A DNA stretch of 64,000 nucleotides from Taeniopygia guttata (lineage: Eukaryota > Chordata > Aves > Passeriformes > Estrildidae). Numbering within the stretch: position 1 is the first letter of the stretch; each line of letters opens with the position of its first letter. Of the stretch, positions 12,862 through 23,422 are shown one piece after another. The stretch lies in NCBI RefSeq assembly GCF_048771995.1, contig NC_133026.1, positions 121,064,501-121,128,500 of the forward strand, given 5' to 3'. A program made the position numbers and the translations under genes. A model generated the notes under the pieces. That model was not told the DNA's origin and did no database searches. It was given only the letters and a program-made list of their open reading frames with translations.

Positions 12862-13258
12862 GGAAGCCCATCAGTAGAACACAAAATATTCTCTTTCAGA
12901 TGGCCACTTATTCATGCACACAGAGCAAACAGCCTGAGCTCATCATCCTACAACAAAACCCAGCATTTCTCTGTAGTCACTATACCACAATCCAATGTTA
13001 CATCTGAAGAAATTAAGAGAAAACTGTTGACCCAAACCAGGTATAACCCATTTAGCTTGAAATGCCTCTCAGATACTTCACTGTGGCCGATGTAAATGAG
13101 TTATGACTCTTCACTTTTACCAGGATGCAGTATATTTACACAATGAGATGTATCTGCAGGTTTAAATGTGGAAGTTTTAGCGAATGTGCATTACATTCAA
13201 GATTTCACTATATTGAAACGTTTAATACTGCAAACCTTTAATAAGCTTCAAATATTTG
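12862..13258. other. AT-rich spacer, nothing recognised
   Basis: No gene, repeat family or convincing site was seen between the GC islet and the A-rich tract. Confidence 0.6.
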
Positions 13259-13288
13259 AAAAAAAAAAAAAAAGAAAGAAAAAAAAAA
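13259..13288 (+). repeat. A-rich tract
   Basis: An interrupted poly-A stretch with single G interruptions. It could be a retroposition tail, but no element body is recognisable upstream. Confidence 0.85.
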
Positions 13289-15844
13289 GCTTCAACTACT
13301 CTAACCTGTTTTCTTCTTTCCATTAAGTCTTGTCTAGAGGATCAATTACTTGGCATTTTCTGACATGATTTACCAGTTGAATAGCATTTGATTAAAGTAA
13401 GTATGGATCATGGACAAAATCTAAGGACTCAGTGAATTTGAAGGGTGTCTTACCTATGAGTTAAAGAGGGTCAAACCTGAGCATTTTGTAATTTACTGGT
13501 GCTCTTTCAAATACTGATTCTTAAAAATACAGAGTCTGAATCTGTTCTCATTGAGAAACACATATTCATCTAATCAGATGGAAGTACTGCATTCTACATG
13601 CTGGAATAGGTGAGACCAGAACTCTGCTTGATAAGAGCAAGCAGAGGACAGATGACCTGGTTAGAAAATTAGGTTTGGAGAAACATGTCTACATATCATT
13701 GTTTGTAGATCTACGTCTATATGCAAGGAACTCCACAATTACAGTAACATTCCCTATATGTTATCAGAACAGTATATAAGCTCACCATGCAGCTTCTCTT
13801 CAGACAGGACATTATTGAGCAGACCTCCCTGGAGGCATATGTGTGGGTTATGAAGCCTGTAGTACTATTAGACATGCTGAGGAAGAGAAAGGGATTTATA
13901 GGAGCACTGTACCCCTGAATCAAATATGAGTGGATATATTTCATCCCCGTGAGGGCTTCTGAATTCATCCAGTAATTTCAGCCAATTTTATAAAAGTGTA
14001 AAATTGCCAACAACATTAATTTCATGCGAGTCTTCTGAAAAGTAGAAGTTTTTAGGGCTTCCTCCCACCTCTCCCCAATGGAGATACTGGCACATTTCTG
14101 CCCTGTTGGTGCCTGCCTGAACTAAACAGGGCTGACACCATGCAACCTGCCCAGCCAATGTTGCCAGGAGGCAAGCTGGGCTGTGAGGAGAGGGGGAGGC
14201 AGAGCAGAGAGTCTGAGGAACCTTTGGGACTAGGGGTAAAGAAGGTTGGAGTTGGCTACTTGAAACTACAAGTTTTATAAAGACTATTTGTTTCTGGAGA
14301 AACTTTCTGGTTTGTATGCAAGTGGTGAAATTGTCAGTGCCTACCACAGTCACTGAGATCACTTGAAAAACTCAGCATTGTATCCACTGAGGCAGAACAA
14401 CTCAGATTTTACTGAGATGTGCAGAGGTGTACAGAAATGATACAAAGATGGACCAATGTCATGTCTGGAGTAATAACTCAGTCCTGAGACATTTTACTAC
14501 TGAAGTACCTTTAGATTACATGCAAAATGCCAGTCCTGAAGGCTGGTATAGTGCTCTGAATAACCCAATACATTTTTTCCTAGCAAACATAAATTTGTAA
14601 ATCCATTATGGTGCTCTGCTAAAAATCCCCTTGTGCAGAGTGGAAAAACTGTTATACTTTGTTCAGACATGCAGATGGAAGGGCGTATCTGGAAGCTGCT
14701 CTGCAGATAGGGTACACTTCTGTTCTGATTTCAACCAAATATGTTGAGAGTCAGCTACAGTTGTAAGGTTTTGGGTTTGGTGGGATGGGTTTTTGAAGGG
14801 GATGTCCACAGATTAGGCTTATCACCTTTCCATTTTGTCCCTGCTTTACCATTGACTTGGAACTCAGTCTGAAGGCATTGGATTGGAATACATAGTCTAG
14901 CAATGATACTCAGTGATCTGTTAAAATAAAGATTTCTGATGGTATGAAGATTCCTTATTTTATTTCCATTTTCTTTAAGCTACCTGATAAATTCTTTGAA
15001 TATCTGTCTCAAGCTGCCATTAACCAGTACTCAGTTTGACTCCTGCTGTGTTCTGTGTATTTTTCTCCCAGCAAAACACTCTGGCCATTGTGCAAGGGGC
15101 ATTGCCATCCAAATATGTCATATTTCTTCAGATAGTCAATGCCAAAATAATTTTCAGTTATACTTCAACTAAAGAATAGATAAACAGTATGAAATTTCCT
15201 TCAGTAACCTGGTTCTTATAACTGCAAAAACACTTTCTGAAACAGCATTTATAATTTTTTGTGACAACAAGTCGTGGAAACTGTCCTTCATATATTTCTA
15301 ATAATATCTGAATTTTTAATATATACAGGCATATGTGAATTTTCAAGATATTTTGCTTTGACTCCTTCACTAACTAACCTTACTGTTCTCACTCCTCAGC
15401 TGTACCCTAGCACATGGTTTGCTGGTAGGAATGCTAACCAAAGCAGATTGTTTACAATACCCAGTCACAGGTACTGCTCATTCTGATATATGGACAGTAT
15501 GCTAAAAAAATCTGATTTTCAAAAGTAATTGGCTCACATGGTACAAATGAAATGTAGTGCTTTTCTTCCACTGAGGTTCCTAAAGGATCTCCAGAAATAT
15601 TTAGTTCTTGCTCCCAATATTAAGTATAGAGAACATTTGAAATCTTGACCACTTTTTTTTTAATATGTCATCTCTTTAAGAGTAGGTCAGTATTCAGGTT
15701 CCTTAATAAAAACACCGAATTCCTTTAAATGTGACACCATGTAGTCTTCGTAATTAATCAGAATAAATCTGGAGAACAGTAAAGCACTATTCAGTAAGAG
15801 TAAAGACTGTTCATAATATTTTAGTGAATGTTCTAGGAGGGACT
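13289..15844. other. Non-coding DNA, no gene recognised
   Basis: The stretch 14040-14260 is slightly GC-richer, with a 124-codon minus-strand open frame (13988-14362). That frame has no recognisable domain and is treated as chance. No repeat family was identified. Confidence 0.5.
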
Positions 15845-15886
15845 ATAAAAAGTTTAGGAAGTCAAATAAAAAGTTTAGAAAGTCAA
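15845..15886 (+). repeat. Tandem duplication, 21-bp unit x2
   Basis: Two adjacent copies of a 21-bp unit beginning 'ataaaaagtttag' (15845-15865 and 15866-15886) differ at one position (gg versus ga). It is a simple recent local duplication. Confidence 0.9.
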
Positions 15887-16464
15887 ATAAAATTCTAGAT
15901 AAATTTACTGAGGTTGTTCTGTGAAAAAGCACATTATGATAATACAGTTCTTAGACAATGATATAATGCTGATTTTTTGAATCAGGATTTTTATACTGAT
16001 ATTTATATTATATGGACACAAATACTTGTGGTTCTGTGGCTCTAGCAGCATTTTTCTCCAGTCTCTTCAGGTTCACTGTGTCTCAGACACGACTCATAAC
16101 TTCTGGCATGTAGAAGTCCATCCAAGTGCCTTCAGGAGCTCCAGTCTTCTTCCATAGAGTAACTCCACAGGAATGGGTGTTCCTCTCTCCCATCCTTAAC
16201 CACATTTGAAGACATCTTTACACAACTTTATTCAAAACCTGAAAAAGAAACTCAGATTGTTCCTTGGCTTCCTAGAGGAGCAAGTTTGACCTTTTCATGT
16301 CTATATTTAATTTAAATATTTATGCAGCAAAAATAAATCTGGAGTGTTTTGTGGAAATGTGCAATGTTAGGGTTATACTGTCTTTGATTTTCCTTTCTTT
16401 TTCCTTATGACTCAAAGTAGCTGAGGTTATTCTATCTGGATATTCTGCTTGGTTGTATACAGCC

Positions 16465-17292
16465 CTTTGGCAGCCAGTCAGTAGTGGTTTTTCTGAGGGC
16501 TCATTTCTGAGGCCAGTCCTGTTTAACATCTTTATCAATGATCTGGATGAGGGGATCAAGGACACCCATATCCAGTTTGTAGATGATACCAGGCTGGGCT
16601 GATCTGCTGGAGAGCAGGAAGGCTCTGCAGATGGATCTGAACAGGCTGAATCAATGGGCTCAGGCCAGCTGTATGAGGTTCAACAAAGCAAAGTGCTGGG
16701 TCCTGCCTTTGTGTCCCCACAGCCGCAGGCAGCGCTACAGGCTGGGGGCAGAGCGGCTGCAAAACTGCCCAGAGGAAAAGGACCTGGAGATGCTGCAGCA
16801 GCAGCTGAATGGGAGCCAGCTTGCCCAGGTGGCCAAGAAGTCCAATGGCATCCTGGCCAGTGTCAGTAATGGTGTGGCCAGCAGGACCAGAACAGTGATT
16901 GCCCCCCTGTACTTGGAACTGGTGAGGCCACTCAGGACAAGAAAGACAGAGAAGGGCAGTGGTGCTGGTGAAGGGTCTGGAGCACAAGCCTTATGAAGAA
17001 CAGCCGAGAGAGACGGGGTTGTTCAGTTTGGAGAAAAGGAGTCTCAGGGAAGACTATGGAAGGTTTAGATTTTACATTAGGAAAAATTTCTTGATGGAAA
17101 GAAGAAGCTTTTGACAAACTTTGGAACAGGCTACCCAAGGAAATGGTGAAGTCACCATTCCTGGAGGTGTGTGAAAGGCATGTAGATGAGGCACTCAGGA
17201 ACATGGTTTAGAGTGCATCTAGTAGCATTGGTTTAATAGCGGGACTTGATGATCTTGGAGGTCTTTTCCAACCTAAAGGATTTTTATGACTG
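16465..17292 (+). mobile_element. CR1 LINE, truncated copy with ORF2 remnant
   Basis: A plus-strand CR1 element truncated at the 5' end. It keeps the end of the ORF2 reverse transcriptase, the downstream ORF2 C-terminal region and the 3' untranslated block. The last part, with 'ggacttgatgatcttggagg' at 17241-17260 and 'ttccaacctaaaggattttt' at about 17267-17286, is the typical CR1 3' end, here with a decayed octamer. At least two internal deletions are evident from order and spacing. One lies after the RT motif near 16590. A larger one near 16925 removes the segment that normally joins the 'LVRP' region to the 'GLEHK' region. The copy is old and cannot be active. Confidence 0.93.
16513..17000 (+). 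pseudogene. CR1 ORF2 reverse-transcriptase C-terminal remnant
   Basis: The translated text matches the C-terminal part of CR1 ORF2, a multidomain endonuclease and reverse transcriptase used for target-primed retrotransposition. From 16513 the frame reads [13 protein letters not shown], then FVDD (usually FADD, the catalytic aspartate pair of the polymerase). It stops at a TGA just after 16590. A different plus frame (16583-16996) continues with the thumb and C-terminal region: RFNKAKCWVLPL, RQRYRLGAERLQNCPEEKDLE and AKKSNGILASVSNGVASRT. It then shifts again before the GLEHKPYEE motif near 16980. The intact protein is several times longer. The frameshifts, the missing N-terminal endonuclease and the internal deletion make this a pseudogene. 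Confidence 0.88.
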
Positions 17293-20200
17293 TAAACATA
17301 TAAAATATTTTCAGAAAAAAAAATGTGGAAACCTGTTGTTTTAACAAGATTCAGGAAAAAAATTGTGAGTTTCTTTTTTAAATTCCCTAGAAATTAAACC
17401 AGTTTCAATTTTATGGAAATTATTTCTTCAGTGTAGTTTTCAAATATATGTTAGAGAGAATGATTTCAACAAATTGCTCTCCTTTCTCATTTTATACCTG
17501 AATGCAACTTGAAAACTGGAAGTTTATGCAGAAAACTGAAAATACAGTTTTGATCTTACTCAGGAAGAGAAGAAGCACAAGAAGATTAATCACGTGGAGT
17601 TTTTAATATATTATATTTGAATTTTTTATAATTATTATTTTCATTGATTAATGATCCAATATCATTAGGTAAAACTTCTCAGTAAAGTCAAAAATAATTT
17701 CTCTTATTTTCTGCATATGATGAGAGTACAAAAAAATGGGCACAAAATTTGCATAAAGGAGTTCAATGGTGCTGGATGCTTCATATTTGGAATGCTCTGT
17801 GTTCTTGTAAGAGCTGTAGTTCTGAGGCCTTTTAAAAGCTGACCTGAATTACTAACTCCAACTTTAACAGCAAGGGAGAAATCGTGGGTCTTTTGAAGTT
17901 AATAGCCAGACTTTCAAGGTTTTCAAGGGAGCTGGTTTTTCATCACAGATCTATCTAATGTAATAAAATCTAGATCATCTAATCCCTAGTCCTGGAATTT
18001 AAGCACTGGACTTCTTTTTTACATTGATCACTGAATAGTTCAGAATTAGAAAGAGAATATTTTTTCCCCTATTGATGTAACGTCTCAGGAATTGGCAAAT
18101 CTAGGTGGTCCTACCACCCCTGAGAGAACTGAAATTTTTTAATGGAAATTGGAGCAAGATGAATGAGCTAACAGCAGGGTTCAATTTTAATGACAGCAAC
18201 AAGGAATTCTGTAATTAAGCACATTAAGGAAGAACAACCTCTTTGAATTTCAGAACATCTCTAGTTCATGCTTTAACATCTGTTTTTCTTACACTGCTTT
18301 AATCTGCATCCTCCCTTCAGGCATCTTACACTAAGGGCTTGACAGACTCCTAGCTGACAGTAGCTGGCATCCTTTTAATTGACAAGGGAAAACACTGTTA
18401 AAAGAGATTGGGAAGAGCTTCCTCTCTTCCCTCAGGGTCTAAATGCTCTGCTTTTGCAGAATTCCTGCAGGACCTGCTAGCTACAAACCCAACCTGAAAA
18501 CACAGATTTCACAGATTCCAAGGAAAAGCTCACCTGAGCTTCTCATATGCTTTAGACTCTTTTACTTCATATTTTTGCCCAGTGTCCCAAGGTTTGGTAT
18601 TTTATTTGTCACATGTCTACTTTTCTACCAGAAAGTGAAATAATTTCTATTTTTACAAAAAAGGAAGCATTTTTAAATGTCCCCCTGGAAGCAGATGCAA
18701 ATGAGAGCTTATCTAAAACTTCTTGTGCATATAGTTATGAGATTTAAGAACACATCCGTATTTTTTGCTGCACCAGGCCCATTGAATGTACCTTGGAGAA
18801 ACATAAACATCATATAGAAAAGTGTTTGTATTGCTCATAAGCTATCCCAAGAAAATATTTTATGCCCCATTATACCAAATACATTAATAAATTTGTCATC
18901 CAGCTGTGCTGGCTTTCTTTGACTAACTGTCATCATATACATAAACATTCTGTTTATGCTGTATGCTTCTGGTTTAGGAACCTTGCTTTCCTGTTAGTAT
19001 TTAATGCATCTGGTGCCATGTAAGTAAAAGCAGTGGTTTTTATAATCACTGGCTCTGCAATTTCTATGATCTCAGTTATTTCACTCAGCTTGCTGTCTAT
19101 GATTTATCTCTCTTGACTGTATTCAGCTTGTTGAATAGCCATTACCTGGTGATCTGCTCACATTAATTGTACAGATGCTTTCAAAGCTGACTGTTTGATG
19201 TCTGTTGTCAATGTGCTACATTTTCTGTGATCTGTTCTCATAACCAGTATTCGTGGCTAGGTGTTGCTAACTGAAACTTCAGTTATATTCATGCACGGCT
19301 TTCAAATAAGACTGAACTCCAACTTTTCAGGGCTATTGTAACAATGGTGGAATGATTATGGTTAAAGCTAGACTGGTATTTCCACTTCAGCAGCCAGTGT
19401 TTCTGGTTTTATTATTTAAATCTTCCAAAGAATGAAAATGTATTACCCAGAAGATTTTTTTTCCCCTGATTTCCTTTTTTATTTTCTTTCCTAAAAAATC
19501 CCCAACAAAACAAATGCTCTAGCTTCATTAATCTATTCTATCTTCACTTCTAAAACAAACCAGCTTCTGGGGACAAAATGCTTGACATAGTAACATGGTT
19601 AAAAAAGCAGACTGGTAAAGACACAATACATACACTGAGTCTCGTTATTAACAGACTTTTTTAAAACAGAGATGATCTTGCTGAGATCTCAGAAGCCCTT
19701 AATGGCACTGGTATTTCTCATTATTGGCTCAACTCTGTATCCTGTTTGCTAATCACTTTAAATCCAGTACCTTCCACAATCCAATGTGTGCATTGATCTC
19801 ATTACAGATTAAAAATGTAAAACAGAGAAGCTTCTGAAACAGCAGTAACTATCAGGCATTGCCTTGCTTTTTCTTCCTCAATGTACCTGTTGGGATTTTT
19901 GCTGAAAATAAAAAAGCAGACCATCTTTTCAAAACCCTCACATTTTTTCATCAGAAAGAAATGCTCTTGGGTACTATATTCCGTTAGAAATTGGAAGCCT
20001 TAGGCTTAATAATTCGGAAAATTATACACAGCGTAGTGACAAAAACAAAATAATTGTTACAAACCACTTTCAAAATGAGATACACCTACCTAGGAAGAAC
20101 CTGCTCAAGGGGAAGTGGTTTCCTCTGGCAGCTTATTCCAGAACTCTCAAACCTGGACCCTGCAGTGTCCTGCAGTCCCCCAACACTCTGTCCCCAGCAG

Positions 20201-21596
20201 AGGACTCCCCAGAACCATAGATGCTTGGCACTGCGTCTCCCACCCACCTGCCCCCAGGACAATATTTGTTTCATCAACCTGCAGGAAGCTGAATACATAG
20301 ATAAACCACACTATTTTGCACACCTCTGTTTTGAAGAGCTGTCCAGGATAAGTAATGTTGGCCAGTGTTGTGAGAGTCTCTAATTATTTTTTTTGCTCAG
20401 AAACCACATGCAAACTAGTTGGCCCTTGCTGTCTCCTGTCATCTGATGTTACAAAGCAATCTACACTGTCCGTGAGCTTCAGAACACATACTGACAAAAG
20501 AAGTAGTTTCCCTGGTAACAAGGACCATATGAAAGCTCTCAGAACATATCCTCCCCAGGAGTTAATTTGTTTCAGATGGGGAAGGTGATTACTTATAAGA
20601 AAAAAGAGAAAACAGCTGAGCTATTAAAGGATGAAATAGTAAAGAGTAAGCAGTGTTATTTGTTCCACTTCCACTGTTTTCATTTATATGCATGATATAG
20701 ATATTTATATAGAAATATATACATTTTTATATGAACTATCATTCCATAAGAGCTAATACAATATGTACTGTATTTGGCAGTAAAGAACTTCACCGAGGTC
20801 TTCATTACTGACCAAAAATGAAAAATCATTTCTCAAATGTAAATTTGGATATTTCACAAAGATTTCAAGGATACAGAGAGATTGAAACACTGTAGGACAC
20901 ATGAACACAGCTCTAGCCAAACGATTAGAATATGACAGGATTGTGAAAATTAAAGAAATAAAAAGCAGAATAGTGACAAAAGTCACAATAACATTCAAAA
21001 AGAAAGCTCTGTATGCAAGTATAATGTTCTCATGCAGATAACTCTTAGGAAAAGCAGAACTCTTCTCCTCTAGAAAAACTGAAAGGATTATTGATATAGA
21101 TGGTCTTCCAGATGTGGAGTGTGGCTTGCTACTGATTTATGGCTCACTAAGCATTTCAAACAATTGCTCTGTGAGTGTGACTGAAAGGGAAAACTGCCTG
21201 AGTGTGCATGAGCTGAAGAGTAAATGGTGTCCACAACTGGGCATGGCAGAGGCAAAAAATGTCACACAGCTCATGGTGTGAAAGGTGATCAGGGCAATGA
21301 ACACTTCAGTCAATCACCGATTCAAGAGTGGGTATTTGCTCAACTGTTTAATCATCATATCCACAGAGATCCTTTGCCATAACTTTTCAATGAAGAAGGA
21401 TTCTGCTATGCTTTATAAAGACCTAGCTCTTAAAAAAATGGTCTAGACAGTACTGGAAAGAAAAGCAGCAAATGAATCAAATATCTTTAAAATGAAAACT
21501 ATGACTACCTAAATGAGATTATTGAAACCAAGGAGTTTCTTTGTTGATAGATCAGAGATTTTTATCAGCTTTCTTTTTAGAAAGGGTTTGTTAATT
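17293..21596. other. Non-coding DNA, no gene recognised
   Basis: Four kilobases of AT-rich DNA with no identified repeat family. A GC-richer patch near 20100-20300 gives overlapping open frames (the longest is 109 codons, 20054-20383, plus) without recognisable protein features. Nothing else stands out. Confidence 0.5.
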
Positions 21597-21822
21597 TTGG
21601 CTTTGGTAAGGGTTTTGTTTGTTTGTTTCTTTTGGGTTTTTGTTTTGTGATTTTGTTTTTGTGATTTTTTTTCTTGTTTGTTTGGGCTTTTAGTGGTTTT
21701 TGTTTTGTTTTTAGTTTATATGGTTTTGAGTTTTGTTTTGTTGTGGGTTTATTTGGGGTTTTTTTTGTAGTTTTGTTTGTTTGTTTTGCTGGTTGGTTTA
21801 ATTTTTTGCTTTGTTTTTTACA
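21597..21822 (+). repeat. T/G-rich low-complexity tract
   Basis: About 225 bp of degenerate GTTT/GTTTT repeats with hardly any A or C. It ends in a run of T followed by ACAG, so it can resemble a very strong splice-acceptor tract. On the other strand it is an AAAAC-like tract similar in kind to the array at 11220. Confidence 0.85.
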
Positions 21823-21899
21823 GATGAGTGGGGAGAACCGGTCCGAAAACTACAGACTGGCCTTAGTTTTACAGAACTCTAAAACTGTTAGATTTGAGG

Positions 21900-22640
21900 T
21901 AGGGGAAATGAGAAATGTCTTGATTTCTATATTCGTGTCCTGACTGTGATTATTTATCTGCCATTTTTCAAAGAGACTATAGCAGTAGCAATTCCTTCAT
22001 AAAGTTAAATATTTTTCTTGTTAGTTTTCAACAGCTTTAGTTAATTCCAGTTTTCATAGACAGTGTTATTATTTTTTTTTCTTTCCAGCTAATGAAGGTA
22101 CAAAAATTAATACCTCTTTGAGAAAGTTATGAATAAGCAGGTAATGATCATGGATATAGTTTAAACCATTTGTTGAAAAAAATAACGTATACATTAAAAT
22201 GTCTCTTTAATATCTCTGTTCCTGAAAAAGAAGGCGTGAGTTGACAGTTCACACAATTTTGCTATATATTTAAAACATATTAAGGAATTCCTATGAATTA
22301 TACTTTCTGCAGTGTGCCACACCTCAAATTAGCTGGAAATCTGAACTGAACTCTGGCAGGAGTCTGTGAGTTTCTTGCAGAAGAGTCCTACTTTCAGGGA
22401 GTATGTGAGTATTCCAGAATTTCCTCTTGGTCTCAAAGTGTTTCTGGCTCCAAATCAATATACTCCTTTTGTTTTTAAAATATGTAACTGACTTGGAGCA
22501 AAACTTTGAGGAATGTCTGAGTGCTTTCTCTGAACTTTAGAAGTGATTTAGGCACACTACCTAGAGACAGCTAGGTCTGAAAGATTTCTGAAGTGTCTGA
22601 GAAGCTAAATCCTTGCCCTGCATGGACCCATACTTGGGAT
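21900..22640. other. AT-rich spacer, nothing recognised
   Basis: No gene or repeat was recognised between the T/G tract and the SINE. The short exon-like block 21824-21898 is discussed as a finding. Confidence 0.6.
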
Positions 22641-22776
22641 TCACAGATTATTTTTGAGTTGGAAGGGACCCACAAAGACCATCAAGTCCAACTCTCAAGT
22701 GAATGGACCACACAGGGATTGAACCCACAATCTTGGTGTTATTAGCCCCATGATCTGGCCAGCTGAGCTAAAGTGT
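22641..22776 (-). mobile_element. tRNA-Ile/CR1 chimeric SINE (TguSINE1-like)
   Basis: Read on the minus strand, the element starts with a tRNA-Ile-like head at about 22704-22772. Its box A is TAGCTCAGCTGG (22759-22770) and its box B is GGGTTCAATCCC (22715-22726). The text between them resembles the anticodon region of tRNA-Ile (GGGGCTAATAAC, containing the AAT of the AAT anticodon). The tail (22641-22703) reads 'gagttggacttgatggtctt' and 'gtgggtcccttccaactc', which is a CR1-type 3' end. A tRNA-Ile head with a CR1 tail is the structure described for passerine TguSINE1, which is copied by CR1 machinery. The tRNA 5' end is lost or diverged, so this is a SINE copy and not a tRNA gene. It is the strongest single clue to a passerine host. 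Confidence 0.88.
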
Positions 22777-22820
22777 TCTATAATCTAATTCTCCTAGATT
22801 TTAAAATAAGTGATGAGATG

Positions 22821-23256
22821 TTGTGATACAGGAATGGTGTTCCCCAATTGAATGTTCCCACTGAAACGCTCCAAACCATGCATCACTCACTCTCCCATTC
22901 CATTCCCCTTCCCCCACTCCCTGCAGTGGGGGAGAACTGGAGGTACAACAGGTAAAGATCACAGGTTGAGATAAGAAGAGTTTACTGGAAACAACAATGA
23001 AAAAGGAAACAAAAAGTAACAGTGACAATATTAATCACACAAGAGTGTACAAGAGAAGGGAACAGCTCGTACAGGAGTGTTCACCATGCACAGCCCAGCA
23101 ATGTCTGAGTCCCCCCTCCACACTACCTGACCAGATGGGGCTCCTTCCCCTCCTGCCCCCTGCACATGCCCCGAGGTATAAATCAAACTCTGTCCTAGCC
23201 ATGCCCCTTCTGGCTACTGACAAAGTGAATCCTCTCCTGGCCAGAAGCAGGACACC
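22821..23256 (-). mobile_element. Solo LTR of an avian endogenous retrovirus (ERVL-like)
   Basis: This is a roughly 436-bp block of unusual composition whose minus-strand text has the layout of known bird LTRs. It starts around 'tgtcctgcttctggccagg', passes a GC-rich middle and then 'ttgtacactcttgtgtg' and a T-rich part. Near the 3' end it has the signature 'cttcttatctcaacc' just after an AATAAA-like GTAAAC. It ends near CACAACA. No gag, pol or env sequence flanks it, so it is a solo LTR left by recombination between two LTRs. If the ends are set two bases outside TG...CA, the flanks show the same 5-mer, AGATG, at 22816-22820 and 23257-23261, a length usual for ERVL insertions. The open frames inside it are shadows. 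ERVL assignment is by resemblance; the LTR identity itself is firmer. Confidence 0.8.
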
Positions 23257-23395
23257 AGATGTCTCAAACCTTCCCATGCGCTTTTCTGTCAAACTCTTTC
23301 TACCTGCGCACACACTGGTGATGACTCAACCACCTGTGACTGGGTTTGCTTTTATATGAACTACTGGAGATAATTTGAAAGTTTTAAATATTTCC

Positions 23396-23422
23396 TTTTT
23401 TTTTTTTTTTGTTTTGTTTTGT
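23396..23422 (+). repeat. Poly-T run followed by GTTTT repeats
   Basis: Fifteen T bases are followed by two GTTTT units. It could be the tail of a minus-strand retroposed copy, but no body is recognised on the right. Confidence 0.85.

Noticed and set aside
13988..14362. 124-codon minus-strand frame
   Set aside because: No domain is visible and composition explains the openness.
20054..20383. 109-codon plus frame in a GC-richer patch
   Set aside because: Overlapping frames on both strands and no domain or flanking splice signals of note.
22704..22772. Possible tRNA-Ile gene
   Set aside because: The cloverleaf-like text is fused directly to a CR1 tail and lacks an intact acceptor stem, so it is the head of a SINE copy.
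22997..23359. 120-codon plus and 92-codon minus frames
   Set aside because: They lie mostly inside the solo LTR and are shadows of that element.
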